Of a DNA stretch of 64,000 nucleotides, positions 28,915 through 37,347 are shown in pieces (position 1 is the first letter of the stretch; each line of letters opens with the position of its first letter). Under the pieces are notes generated by a model that searched no databases, was not told the DNA's origin, and saw nothing but the letters and a program-made list of their open reading frames with translations. The stretch comes from Puniceicoccaceae bacterium 5H (GTDB lineage Bacteria > Verrucomicrobiota > Verrucomicrobiia > Opitutales > Oceanipulchritudinaceae), in contig WOUP01000001.1 of assembly GCA_009772895.1 (NCBI GenBank), forward strand, positions 310,001 through 374,000, in the 5' to 3' direction. The translations under genes were made by a program, and so were the position numbers.

Positions 28915-29382
28915 ATGATGGGAAACGTCGAAAAAAGACTTCAGGAGCTGGGCATTGAACTGCCCAAGGCTCCCAACGCTGCCGGCTCATATGTGCTGAC
29001 GCGGCGCCACGGTAACGTGTTGTATGTCTCCGGCATGTTGCCCCTGCGGGACGGCAAGGTCGTTTATCAAGGTCCGGTGGGAGAAGAACAGACGCTCGAG
29101 CAAGCCCAGGAAGCGGCCGCGCTCTGCATCATCAATGCGCTGGCGGCGATCCAGGCCGCGGTTGGCAGTCTGGATGCCATCGAAGCCGTTCTCCTGCTCC
29201 AGGGCTTCGTCCTGGCCCCTTACCGCTACCCCGACAGCCCGAAAGTCATCAATGGCGCGAGTGACCTGTTGGCGAAAGTGCTGGGCTCTGCCGGACAGCA
29301 TGCACGTGCGGCCATCGCCGTAGGTGGCCTGCCACTGGATGCGACTGTCGAGGTCCAACTCACGGTTGCACTCCGAGGATAA
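28915..29382 (+). CDS. RidA/YjgF-family protein
   Basis: A 155-residue member of the RidA/YjgF/YER057c superfamily, in the longer subgroup that begins RLQELGIELPKAPNAAGSYV. VLYVSGMLPLRDGKVVYQGPVG and HARAAIAVGGLPLDATVEVQ match the family, including the conserved Arg before the C-terminal strand that in RidA binds substrate carboxylate. RidA proper deaminates reactive enamines; this subgroup's substrate is unknown. Two adjacent ATGs (28915, 28918) could start it. Confidence 0.85.
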   Translation: MMGNVEKRLQELGIELPKAPNAAGSYVLTRRHGNVLYVSGMLPLRDGKVVYQGPVGEEQTLEQAQEAAALCIINALAAIQAAVGSLDAIEAVLLLQGFVLAPYRYPDSPKVINGASDLLAKVLGSAGQHARAAIAVGGLPLDATVEVQLTVALRG

Positions 29383-29423
29383 ACCTTGCTGCGAGGTTCA
29401 AGCCTTGAATCATAGATCTTAAT

Positions 29424-30356
29424 ATGGCCCGATCGCACTCTTCTCTCTCTCGTTTCTGGCGCAAACGCAAACCCGTGGTCCTGTGGGTGGGTGGCCTCGT
29501 CCTGCTTGTCCTGGTCTTGTTGGTTATCTCGCGACTGGCCTCTGGTGGTGTCTCAAGTCCTACCGGCGTTCAGGCCGATAAGCAGGCGCAGGCGGACCAT
29601 AGCCATGCCGACGAAGTCTTCTCGGACATCAAGCAACTGATCGAGGCCCACTACGCCGCAGTGGGCGGCCGCAACAAGCTGAAGTCACTCAACAGCCTGC
29701 GCCTGGACGGCAACTACATCACCCCCGACGGGACCGAACTCGGGCTGACGGTCATCAAGAAGCAGCCCTTCCGGATTCGGATTACGCTCAAGCGTGACAA
29801 GGTCGACATGGTCACGGGCTATGACGGTGAGGACGGCTGGCAGGCCATCATGAGAGATGGCTTGGCCTACCGCATTCAGGATCTGGACGGCGATGAGGAA
29901 GCCGCACTACGTCAAGATGCCGAGATCCACAACCTGCTCTACAACTACGGAGTCCGCGGTTACAAGCTGGAGAATCCGGAGCTCGTCGAGACCGAGAGTG
30001 GGCCCGCCTACAAGGTTGCCGTTACCGATCATAACGGCGAACTAGAGCGCATCTACTTCCTGGATAAAGATACGCTGCTCGAAGCGCAGAGCATTCAGAC
30101 CCGCCCGCAAGAAGATGGGGAAGTTCGTTTCAAGATCGTCTACGAAGACTACCGCGATGTGGAGGGCATGCAGCTGCCGTTCAAGGTTACGACCTACCGA
30201 AATGACGAGCTCTTTTCGGTGATGGAGATCACTTCGATGGACCTCAATGTAGGCGTGTTGAACCAGGCCTTCCGCAAACCTGATCTGGCGCCGCGGGCTC
30301 AGGAGCAAAACGAGGATCAGGAGGCTCGAGAAGCCGCGGGAGAGCAGGAGGGGTAA
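29424..30356 (+). CDS. Membrane-anchored LolA-like lipoprotein-sorting fold protein
   Basis: A 310-residue protein with one N-terminal membrane anchor (VVLWVGGLVLLVLVLLVISR). A linker leads to a domain of about 200 residues beginning YAAVGGRNKLKSLNSLRLDG. This pattern, with YEDYRDVEGMQLPFKVTTYR near its end, is typical of periplasmic 'outer membrane lipoprotein-sorting' (LolA/LolB half-barrel) homologues. The Glu/Gln-rich C-terminus looks disordered. A role in carrying a hydrophobic ligand is inferred from fold only. Confidence 0.6.
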   Translation: MARSHSSLSRFWRKRKPVVLWVGGLVLLVLVLLVISRLASGGVSSPTGVQADKQAQADHSHADEVFSDIKQLIEAHYAAVGGRNKLKSLNSLRLDGNYITPDGTELGLTVIKKQPFRIRITLKRDKVDMVTGYDGEDGWQAIMRDGLAYRIQDLDGDEEAALRQDAEIHNLLYNYGVRGYKLENPELVETESGPAYKVAVTDHNGELERIYFLDKDTLLEAQSIQTRPQEDGEVRFKIVYEDYRDVEGMQLPFKVTTYRNDELFSVMEITSMDLNVGVLNQAFRKPDLAPRAQEQNEDQEAREAAGEQEG

Positions 30357-30377
30357 CGCTCTCTGTAGCCTCCCGAT

Positions 30378-31181
30378 CTACGCCGGATTGATCGATTCCA
30401 TGATCTGCGGGATCAGCGGCACTTTGATTTTGCGCTGCCCATAGTCGAAGCGTGCGAGATAGGCGTCGGTTGCGGCGTCTCCAGGCTTGGGCTCATTCGC
30501 CTCCTCGGCTTCCTCTTCCTCGATCTCGGCCGCGACTTCGGCGGGGGTCTCATCGACAATTTCGATGCCCATATACTCCTCGGGCGCTTCTTCGGGTTCC
30601 GGTTCGTCGAAATACTGAGAGAGGCGGCGCGCTTCCGGGAACAGCAGCTCCTGCGGGTGTTCGACGGAGCCTTTTTTCTTGAGGGTAGCGACGAGGAAGG
30701 GATAGGCACGCCGCTGAAGGTCGCGCTCCAGATCGCTGACCCACTTTTTCTCCACCCGGTCGCGGTGGCTGAGCAACAGCACATCGCTGAAGTGGAGACA
30801 GGCGTCATACCACTGGCGCAGTTGCGGGTGGTCGTGGAGGGCCAGCAGGTCCATCACCGTGATGATCTTGGCGAGTTCCAGGTCGTGTTCGACTTCCCAC
30901 TCGCGGATGGTTTCCAGCCAGTCCCGCGGGTCGTCGGCCAAGGGCGGCAATAGAAAGGCAGCCTGGGAGGGCGTGGCGGCGGGCAACCCCAGTTCGCCAC
31001 GACTCAAGGCCACTGTATCCGCCTGTTCGGCCAACGCATGCTCCAGCGCCTCGAGGCTCTCGGGCTCCGACCACACGGTCACCTTTTCCGTCGGCTCCCA
31101 GCCCGAGCGCAGCAAAAAGTCCAGCAAAGTCGCACGGTCGGCCTCGTTGGACCCCAAAATCACATAAAGTGGCTTTGTCAT
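30378..31181 (-). CDS. Hypothetical protein resembling a degenerate CobW-type GTPase
   Basis: A 267-residue protein. The N-terminus PLYVILGSNEADRATLLDFL sits where CobW/G3E GTPases have GFLGAGKTT, but the P-loop Gly and Lys are missing. Further on, IITVMDLLALHDHPQLRQW and SDVLLLSHRDRVEKKW match the spacing of the CobW 'TVVDA' and 'LNKxD' segments, with the guanine-specifying N-K-x-D replaced by S-H-R-D. The C-terminal 80 residues are acidic and Glu-rich. A G3E-derived pseudo-GTPase is a plausible reading; it is not proven from sequence alone. Confidence 0.5.
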   Translation of the reverse strand: MTKPLYVILGSNEADRATLLDFLLRSGWEPTEKVTVWSEPESLEALEHALAEQADTVALSRGELGLPAATPSQAAFLLPPLADDPRDWLETIREWEVEHDLELAKIITVMDLLALHDHPQLRQWYDACLHFSDVLLLSHRDRVEKKWVSDLERDLQRRAYPFLVATLKKKGSVEHPQELLFPEARRLSQYFDEPEPEEAPEEYMGIEIVDETPAEVAAEIEEEEAEEANEPKPGDAATDAYLARFDYGQRKIKVPLIPQIMESINPA

Positions 31182-31234
31182 GACTCCAACCTCCTCAAAA
31201 TTTGATGAAAAACAAGGCTTCTCAGGCCCGGAGG

Positions 31235-31573
31235 CTATTGATTTTCATTGTGTACGGCACTGGCCTCGCGCGTCGGAGAGATTTCCCAACGCTGTTTATC
31301 CGGATTCCAGACCTGACGCGTATCTTCGTCCACAAACTCGTATTCGCCAGTGGCAGGGTTGTAAGCGCGCGTCGGATCGCGATCCACCTCGAATTGGTCG
31401 CGCTTGCGCTGCTCCTCGTTGGCCGCGGTAATGGCGTCGAAGTATTGATCGCGTTTCAGCTCACCGGATAATAGTTGGCCGGTGGGCGAGTTGTCTTTGA
31501 AGTCCTGCCAAGTACACCCGCATAATACGGTGAGCAGCGAGCAGAGGGGCAAGCAGGTCGAGCGCAGGTCCAT
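31235..31573 (-). CDS. Small putative lipoprotein
   Basis: A 112-residue protein with a lipoprotein-type signal: a short hydrophobic stretch (LCSLLTVL) and a C-G-C lipobox near residue 20. The mature part is hydrophilic with a Pro/Tyr/Trp-containing segment (AYNPATGEYEFVDEDTRQVW) resembling short repeats seen in peptidoglycan-associated small proteins. Function unknown. It lies about 55 bases downstream of dapF in the same direction. Confidence 0.6.
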   Translation of the reverse strand: MDLRSTCLPLCSLLTVLCGCTWQDFKDNSPTGQLLSGELKRDQYFDAITAANEEQRKRDQFEVDRDPTRAYNPATGEYEFVDEDTRQVWNPDKQRWEISPTREASAVHNENQ

Positions 31574-31628
31574 AGAGAGACAGCATGTAGATCCGCGCCA
31601 GACGCGCAAGCCGGAGTGCAGGAAGGGC

Positions 31629-32471
31629 CTACGATTCCACCGCCTGCGGATCCAGCACCATATCGGCGACGCGCGTCACCGGCCCGATCATCGTCACGTT
31701 GAAGTCGTCATCGATCAGCAGTTCGAGCGTCCCGCCAGGCATGTGCACGGTGAAGTGGCCGTCCACCAGCCCCATCTTGCGGGCCACCGCGCCGGCCGCG
31801 CTGGAGCTACTGCCTGAGGCGAGCGTGTAGCCGGCACCACGCTCCCAGATTTCGATCTGGATGTTCTCGCGGTCGAGCACCTTGAGGAACTGGACATTGG
31901 TGCGATTGGGAAAGCGGGCGTCGGTTTCGAGGATCGGCCCCAGTTCGCGCGTCTGGCGTTCGGAGATCTCGTCCATCGGCAGCACACAGTGGGGGTTGCC
32001 GATCGTGGCGGCGTAGTAGCGGTATTCCTGGCCACCGAGCGTGATCGGTTCGTCCAATACTTCACGCTCAGAGCCCGCGACGGGAATTTTGGAGGAGTGG
32101 AAGCTGACCTGGCCCATCTCGACCTTGATCATGCCGTCGGCGCGAATCTGGCACTGGACGACACCACCCGCGGTCTCGACCGTGAAGTCCTGGCCGACCT
32201 CGACGCTTTCGATGTCGAGCAGGAAACGGCAGAAGATACGCAGACCGTTGCCGCTCTTTTCCGCTTCGCTACCGTCGGGGTTGAAAATGCGCAGGCCGAA
32301 GTCCGCTGCGTCCGCCGGCAGGGGGCCATACAGGATACCATCGGAGCCCAAGCCGAAGTTGCGGTGGCAGACGCGCTCGATAAACGGCACGGTCAGTTGC
32401 TCCGCATCGGCCTGCTCTTTCGGCAGCACCAGGTAATCATTGCCCAAGGCGTGGTATTTCGCGAACTGCAT
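31629..32471 (-). CDS. dapF: Diaminopimelate epimerase homologue lacking both catalytic cysteines
   Basis: A 280-residue two-lobed DapF-fold protein: FAKYHALGNDYLVL, CHRNFGLGSDGI, FNPDGSEAEKSGNGLRIF, TIGNPHCVLPMDEI and ERGAGYTLASGSSSSAAGAV all align with DapF. In standard enzymes Cys follows G-N-G-x-R (CGNGARC) and lies in ACGTGACA. Here those places hold Ile79 and Ser219; the codons were checked on the DNA. The only nearby thiol is Cys81, two residues off. It may be a divergent subfamily with altered chemistry or another racemase. dapA and dapB are elsewhere in the window (55.7-57.4 kb), so DAP synthesis is expected in this cell. Confidence 0.8.
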   Translation of the reverse strand: MQFAKYHALGNDYLVLPKEQADAEQLTVPFIERVCHRNFGLGSDGILYGPLPADAADFGLRIFNPDGSEAEKSGNGLRIFCRFLLDIESVEVGQDFTVETAGGVVQCQIRADGMIKVEMGQVSFHSSKIPVAGSEREVLDEPITLGGQEYRYYAATIGNPHCVLPMDEISERQTRELGPILETDARFPNRTNVQFLKVLDRENIQIEIWERGAGYTLASGSSSSAAGAVARKMGLVDGHFTVHMPGGTLELLIDDDFNVTMIGPVTRVADMVLDPQAVES

Positions 32472-32518
32472 GACCCGCTACTTATGCACCGGCAGGGGCG
32501 GCTTCCACAACCGAAAAA

Positions 32519-33811
32519 TCAGGCCTCGTAGTCGCGGTATTTGTCCGCTTCGAGGTCGCCCTCTGCGTTGGCGACCACGCAGGTAACAGCAGCGTCGCCG
32601 GTCACGTTGACCGCGGTGCGCGTCATGTCCAGCAGCCGGTCCACCCCCAGGATGAACGCGACGGGTTCGAGCGGAAGGCCTACCTGCGTCAAAACGGCCC
32701 CCAGCGTGACGAGGCCCACGGCCGGAATCGCCGCCGTCCCGATCGAAGCCATGGTGGCCATGAGAATGATCGTGATGAACTGAGTGATGTGCAGGTCGAC
32801 CCCCACGTAGTTGGCCACAAAGACCGTGGCAACGCCCTGCATGATCGCCGTACCGTCCATATTGATCGTGGCCCCCAGGGGAATCGTGAACGAAGCCACC
32901 GAGTTTTTGACGCCCATGCGGTGCTCGAGTGTCTCCAGGGTGATGGGGATCGTCGCGCCGCTACTGGCCGTGGCAAAGGCGTTGAGCTGGGGCCGCCACA
33001 TCTTGACCATAAACGGGATCGGGTTGAGCCGCCCCAGTAGCGTTAACATCAGCGGATAGGTCACCAGCGCGTGCAGAATCAGCACTCCCAAGACGGTCAG
33101 AAAGTATTTGAGCAAGCCCTCGAAAGCATCGCCCCCGGTGGTGGCAAAGGTCCTTGCCACCAAGCCAAAAACTCCCACGGGGGCGAACCACATCACGATG
33201 ATGACCATGCGCATCACTACCTCATTGAGCGATTCGAACAGCGCACGTACCGGTTCGCCTTTGCTGCCGATCTGAACGATCGCGACGGCCACCACGATGG
33301 CAAAGATGATCACCTGGAGCATTTCGGCCGACGCCATCGCCTGCACGGGATTGTCCGGCACAACTTCGACAAAGACCGTCGTAAGCGGCTTGCCCTCGTG
33401 CCCTTCATACTGGGCGTCGCTGTCGCTGTGGAAGCTGGACCCGGGCTGTACCACAGAGGCGGCCGCGAGGGCCAGCGTGATGGCGATGGCAGTGGTCGCG
33501 ATATAGAGAACGAGCGTGCGCATGCTCATTCGTCCCAGTTTGCGAATGTCTTTCAGCGAAATGATGCCGCAGACGAGAGAGACGAACACGAGCGGAACCA
33601 CCAGCATCTTCAGCAGGCGCATGAAGATGTTGCCCACGACATAAAAGGCGCCTTCGACCAGATACTGCTGGATCCAGGCAACGTCGTTGCCCAGCCAGTT
33701 GATCAGCACACCGGTGAGGATGCCGACGAACATCGCCGCCAAAATGGCAACCGTCAAAAGCGTTTGAGACTTGGAAGCTTTATGGGGTGGGGCAGCAGAG
33801 TCGTCGGACAT
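32519..33811 (-). CDS. Dicarboxylate/amino acid:cation symporter (DAACS, GltP/DctA type)
   Basis: A 430-residue inner-membrane transporter with eight expected helices and two re-entrant loops. It has ATASSGATIPITLETLEHRM (HP1 serine-rich loop), SFTIPLGATINMDGTAIMQG (NMDGT cation-binding motif), and MTRTAVNVTGDAAVTCVVA near the end. It imports glutamate/aspartate or C4-dicarboxylates with Na+ or H+. The conserved Arg/Asp near the C-terminal helix (DMTRTAVNVTGD) favours acidic substrates. It is transcribed with the HAD gene 7 bases upstream. Confidence 0.92.
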   Translation of the reverse strand: MSDDSAAPPHKASKSQTLLTVAILAAMFVGILTGVLINWLGNDVAWIQQYLVEGAFYVVGNIFMRLLKMLVVPLVFVSLVCGIISLKDIRKLGRMSMRTLVLYIATTAIAITLALAAASVVQPGSSFHSDSDAQYEGHEGKPLTTVFVEVVPDNPVQAMASAEMLQVIIFAIVVAVAIVQIGSKGEPVRALFESLNEVVMRMVIIVMWFAPVGVFGLVARTFATTGGDAFEGLLKYFLTVLGVLILHALVTYPLMLTLLGRLNPIPFMVKMWRPQLNAFATASSGATIPITLETLEHRMGVKNSVASFTIPLGATINMDGTAIMQGVATVFVANYVGVDLHITQFITIILMATMASIGTAAIPAVGLVTLGAVLTQVGLPLEPVAFILGVDRLLDMTRTAVNVTGDAAVTCVVANAEGDLEADKYRDYEA

Positions 33812-33818
33812 ACGTAGT

Positions 33819-34472
33819 TTAGCGCAGCAGGAATTTGAGACCGGAGGCGGAAAGCTCGTGAAAAGTGTCGATGGTCAAATCCGCTTGCGGCAGGTCCCGT
33901 GCCGGATGCGTGGTGGTCAGGCCGATTGCCGTCATCTGTGCATTTTTTGCAGCCTCCAGCCCGTGCGGTGCGTCCTCAAACACCACACAATGCTGTGGTT
34001 GCACGCCCAGCTTCCACGCGCAGCGCAGAAATACTTCGGGGTCCGGCTTGCCGTGCTTCACCTCGTCGCCGCAGGTGCTGGCGGCAAAGTAGCCGTTGAG
34101 CCCCGCCGCGCGGGCCGCCACCCGGATGTTCTCGCGCGGGGTGGAGGTGCCGATGGCGCAGGGCACACCCGCATCGCGCAGGGCTTGCAGGAAAGGCAGG
34201 ACGCCGGGCAGAGGCTTGAGCTGCATCGTCTGCAGCTTTGCGCGGTAGAGCTCCTCCTTGCGATCCCCGAGACGGGTCATTTCGTCCGGGTCCTCAGACC
34301 AGGCGTAGATCTCGCGGATGATCTTGGGATTGGTGTAACCAAAGCTTTTGGTGAAGTGGTTGGGCGGCAGCTTGAGGTCTTCTTCCTCGGCCAGCTTCTC
34401 CCACGACCATTTGTGCGCGGCCGAAGAATCGACCAACGTTCCATCCCAATCGAAAATTGCGGCGATGCCCAT
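33819..34472 (-). CDS. HAD-superfamily hydrolase (phosphoglycolate phosphatase / beta-PGM type)
   Basis: A 217-residue HAD subfamily IA hydrolase. Motif I is IFDWDGTLVDS (nucleophile and acid Asp), motif II is AIGTSTPRENI, motif III lysine is in KHGKPDPEVFL and motif IV is CVVFEDAPHGLEAAKNA. An alpha-helical cap follows motif I. Substrate is a small phosphorylated sugar or glycolate; which one is unknown. Confidence 0.88.
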   Translation of the reverse strand: MGIAAIFDWDGTLVDSSAAHKWSWEKLAEEEDLKLPPNHFTKSFGYTNPKIIREIYAWSEDPDEMTRLGDRKEELYRAKLQTMQLKPLPGVLPFLQALRDAGVPCAIGTSTPRENIRVAARAAGLNGYFAASTCGDEVKHGKPDPEVFLRCAWKLGVQPQHCVVFEDAPHGLEAAKNAQMTAIGLTTTHPARDLPQADLTIDTFHELSASGLKFLLR

Positions 34473-34592
34473 GCGGGCAGGATTACGCTCAAGGGCCGGG
34501 GCGCAAGCGATTTTTGCTTTGCCCCTTGCGCCTCAAGGCCTACGCTCCGCTGCCATTCAGAGAAGTAGACCATTTCAAAACCCTGTTCCCTT

Positions 34593-35780
34593 ATGATTAT
34601 CAAACCGAGAATTCGAGGCTTCGTGTGTATCACGGCCCATCCGGAGGGTTGTGCACAACACGTTCGTGACCAGATCGCGGTGGTCCGCAAAAACGGCCCG
34701 ATCAAGGACGGCCCCAAGAAAGTCCTGGTCCTCGGTGCCTCGACCGGTTACGGCCTTTCCACCCGCATCGTTTCAGCCTTTGGCGCGGGCGCAGACACCC
34801 TCGGCGTGTTTTTTGAGCGTCCGGCCTCCAACGGCAAGCCCGCCTCCGCCGGTTGGTATAACTCCGTGGCCTTTGAAGAAGAGGCAAAAAAGGAAGGCCT
34901 TTACGCCAAGTCGATCAACGGCGACGCGTTCTCCGACGACCTGAAGCAGCAGGCGATCGAGACGATCAAACAGGACCTCGGCCAGGTCGATCTCGTGATT
35001 TACAGCCTGGCCGCGCCTCGCCGGACGGATCCCGTGACGGGCGAAACCTACCGCAGCACCCTGAAGCCCATTGGCAAGCCCTTTACTGCCAACAACCTCG
35101 ATACCGACAAGAAGCAGATCCAGCCGGTGTCAATCGAGCCGGCGACCGAGGAGGAAATCTCGGGCACCGTGAAGGTGATGGGCGGCGAAGACTGGGAGCG
35201 CTGGATGACGCAACTCGAAGCCGCCGGCGTATTGGCCGAAGGCTGCACCACCATCGCCTACGATTACATCGGGCCGGAAGTGACCTGGCCGGTTTATCAC
35301 GAAGGTACCATCGGCGCCGCCAAGCAACACCTGCGCGACACGGCTGCCCGGCTCGACGCGAACCTGAAGGTCAACCGAGGCCGCGCGTTCATCTCCGTCA
35401 ACAAGGCGGTGGTAACTCAGGCGAGCAGCGCCATTCCCGTTGTGCCCCTCTACATCTCGATCCTCTTCAAGGTGATGAAAGAGAAGGGCTTGCATGAAGA
35501 TACCATCGAACAGATCGACCGTCTCTTCCGCACCCAGGCCTATAATGACGCCGCCCTCGACTTCGATGACGAAGGGCGGGTGCGCATGGATGATTGGGAG
35601 ATGCGCGACGACATCCAGGCAGCGGTGCGCGAAGTATGGCCGCAGGTCAAAACCGAGACGATTGATGAACTGACGGACTTCGCCGGCTATCAGGAAAACT
35701 TCCTGCGCCTCTTCGGCTTCGGTCTGGAAGGCGTTGATTATGAGGCAGACGTGGATCCTGAGCGGGAATTCCCCGCCTAG
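34593..35780 (+). CDS. fabV: Trans-2-enoyl-CoA/ACP reductase FabV
   Basis: A 395-residue FabV (TER family) NADH-dependent enoyl reductase. VLVLGASTGYGLSTRIVSAF binds NAD, and YSLAAPRRTDPVTGETYRST is a family signature. The catalytic Tyr and Lys are in WPVYHEGTIGAAKQHL (Y-x8-K), as in FabV and unlike the Y-x6-K of FabI. It completes the fatty-acid elongation cycle and is intrinsically insensitive to triclosan in characterised members. Confidence 0.95.
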   Translation: MIIKPRIRGFVCITAHPEGCAQHVRDQIAVVRKNGPIKDGPKKVLVLGASTGYGLSTRIVSAFGAGADTLGVFFERPASNGKPASAGWYNSVAFEEEAKKEGLYAKSINGDAFSDDLKQQAIETIKQDLGQVDLVIYSLAAPRRTDPVTGETYRSTLKPIGKPFTANNLDTDKKQIQPVSIEPATEEEISGTVKVMGGEDWERWMTQLEAAGVLAEGCTTIAYDYIGPEVTWPVYHEGTIGAAKQHLRDTAARLDANLKVNRGRAFISVNKAVVTQASSAIPVVPLYISILFKVMKEKGLHEDTIEQIDRLFRTQAYNDAALDFDDEGRVRMDDWEMRDDIQAAVREVWPQVKTETIDELTDFAGYQENFLRLFGFGLEGVDYEADVDPEREFPA

Positions 35781-35808
35781 GCCCTGCGCTACTTGAGCAT
35801 TTTTGCAC

Positions 35809-35839
35809 AGCCACTTCCCATACGGGCAGTGGCTTTTTT
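35809..35839 (+). terminator. Rho-independent terminator of fabV
   Basis: A stem AGCCACTTCCC / GGGCAGTGGCT with loop ATAC and a single internal mismatch is followed by TTTTTT. It lies 28 bases past the fabV stop. The 120 bases between it and the next gene contain no further recognisable element. Confidence 0.85.
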
Positions 35840-35962
35840 GTGCCCGATAGGGGTAGGTGACTTCAATTAGACAAAGTCGCGCCGATTATAACCATATCCA
35901 CGGGTTCACCTCACGCCAATGATGCGGACCCCTTAGATGGCACCCCCTATGCTCAAAGGAAG

Positions 35963-36646
35963 ATGATGAACGCGACTGTGATGTGGCCACGGGCACGTCA
36001 CTACTTGGCACCTGGTGACGCCGCCTTCCTCCTCGAGACCTTGGCGCCGGACGAGTCCACTCGGCCAGCCCTGGAAAAACTGCTCTATGATCCCGAGATG
36101 CTAGACGTGATCATGGACACGCCAAAGTTGGTCCAGACGCTGCGAGAAAAGGGCGAAACCATCCAGATCTCGACCCGCCTCTTCTTCTACATCCTTGTCC
36201 GCGATGCCCTGAAAACCGCAGAGCTCAAAGATCGGGAGGTAGCGGACTACCTGGCCGGCATGCTGGCCGATGCCGCGCACCAGGAAAACTGGCTCTTTCC
36301 CTTCCAGCACCGGACCGGCCCACTACTCTATGCGGTAGACTACTGGCGCGAGATGGAGAAGGCTTCTTCTTCGCAGCGCTTCTTCCTGAGCATCTCCGCC
36401 GGGAACCATTATCTGCTGCTGACGGGATTCTACCGCGAATTTTTGCACCAGCGCGAGGAACGCCAAGGCGCTCCCGGCCTCGAATTTTATGAAAGCATGG
36501 GTCAGACGGCGTACCGTCAGGCCCGCGACCATCGCCTCGCGCGCGAGTATGAGATGCGCGAGATCCTCGACGGTCTTATTCACGGATTTCCGCGAACGCG
36601 GGAGCAGTTCAACCGCCTCGCCACTCAGTGGCATTGGCGGAACTAG
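35963..36646 (+). CDS. Hypothetical protein, mostly helical
   Basis: A 227-residue protein that I cannot assign. It has no signal peptide or membrane helix. Its composition is aromatic and charged, with helical stretches (FFYILVRDALKTAELKDREV, FYREFLHQREERQ) and a YLAGMLADAA segment. AAAGGAAG lies directly upstream of two in-frame ATGs (35963 and 35966), so the second is the better-spaced start. Function unknown. Confidence 0.6.
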   Translation: MMNATVMWPRARHYLAPGDAAFLLETLAPDESTRPALEKLLYDPEMLDVIMDTPKLVQTLREKGETIQISTRLFFYILVRDALKTAELKDREVADYLAGMLADAAHQENWLFPFQHRTGPLLYAVDYWREMEKASSSQRFFLSISAGNHYLLLTGFYREFLHQREERQGAPGLEFYESMGQTAYRQARDHRLAREYEMREILDGLIHGFPRTREQFNRLATQWHWRN

Positions 36647-36677
36647 TTAGATTGGGGTTAATTAGGTTGTTAGAGTG

Positions 36678-36705
36678 AAAACCGCCGGAGGGGTCCGGCG
36701 GTTTT
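36678..36705. terminator. Bidirectional terminator between convergent genes
   Basis: A perfect 11-bp stem AAAACCGCCGG / CCGGCGGTTTT with a 6-base loop (AGGGGT). Rightward transcripts end in TTTTTT. Leftward transcripts from the Nudix gene meet the mirror structure immediately after its stop (36706-36708). Confidence 0.88.
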
Positions 36706-37329
36706 TTAGTCGAAATCGGTCATGACATCCCGGGCGCGGACTTTGGCCCAGAGCCAGTGCAGTTGACGCGCCTGGACCCGGGACACCGAGAGCTCCGGCA
36801 GGGTTCCTGGCTCGAAGAAATGCAACTCCGAAGACTCCACATTGGGTTGATGCTGACCTCCGGTGATCTCGCAGTGGAAAAACAGCTTGTAGACGTGAAA
36901 CGGGAAGGATGGCTCGTGCCCGTGTTGCTCGCGATCCCAGACGGCGAGCAACTGGTGCACTCGGCAGCTGTAGCCCGTTTCCTCTTTCACCTCGCGCACG
37001 ATGGCGGAGCTCGGACACTCGTTCACGTCTGCCCATCCTCCCGGCAGCGTCCACTTGCCTCCGTCCGCATTCTCGCGGATCAGCAACAACTTGCCGTCTC
37101 GCAGGATAAAGGCCCGCGTATCGACCTTGGGCGTGGCATAACCGAATTCCGCCGCCTGCCACTCCCGAATCGCTGCCACTGGCTGATTGGATCCTTGCGA
37201 CAGCATCTCGGCCGCGATCTCCGCCAAACGGTTATAGCGCTCACGGTCGTATGGATCTTGGGAGAAGTGCAGGCCGGTCTGGGCCATGGCCTGCAGCTCT
37301 CGGGCGATGGACAGGGCATTGAGGGGCAT
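36706..37329 (-). CDS. Nudix hydrolase with N-terminal helical domain
   Basis: A 207-residue protein. The N-terminal 60 residues (ALSIARELQAMAQTGLHFSQ, DPYDRERYNRLAEIAAEML) match the helical Nudix_N domain found in nucleoside-diphosphate-linked-moiety pyrophosphatases. The Nudix box G-x5-E-x7-R-E-U-x-E-E-x-G-U is intact as GWADVNECPSSAIVREVKEE followed by TGY. Likely substrates are ADP-ribose, NADH-like or nucleotide-sugar compounds. Confidence 0.88.
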   Translation of the reverse strand: MPLNALSIARELQAMAQTGLHFSQDPYDRERYNRLAEIAAEMLSQGSNQPVAAIREWQAAEFGYATPKVDTRAFILRDGKLLLIRENADGGKWTLPGGWADVNECPSSAIVREVKEETGYSCRVHQLLAVWDREQHGHEPSFPFHVYKLFFHCEITGGQHQPNVESSELHFFEPGTLPELSVSRVQARQLHWLWAKVRARDVMTDFD

Positions 37330-37347
37330 GGGAGTGAGGTGTGCGGG

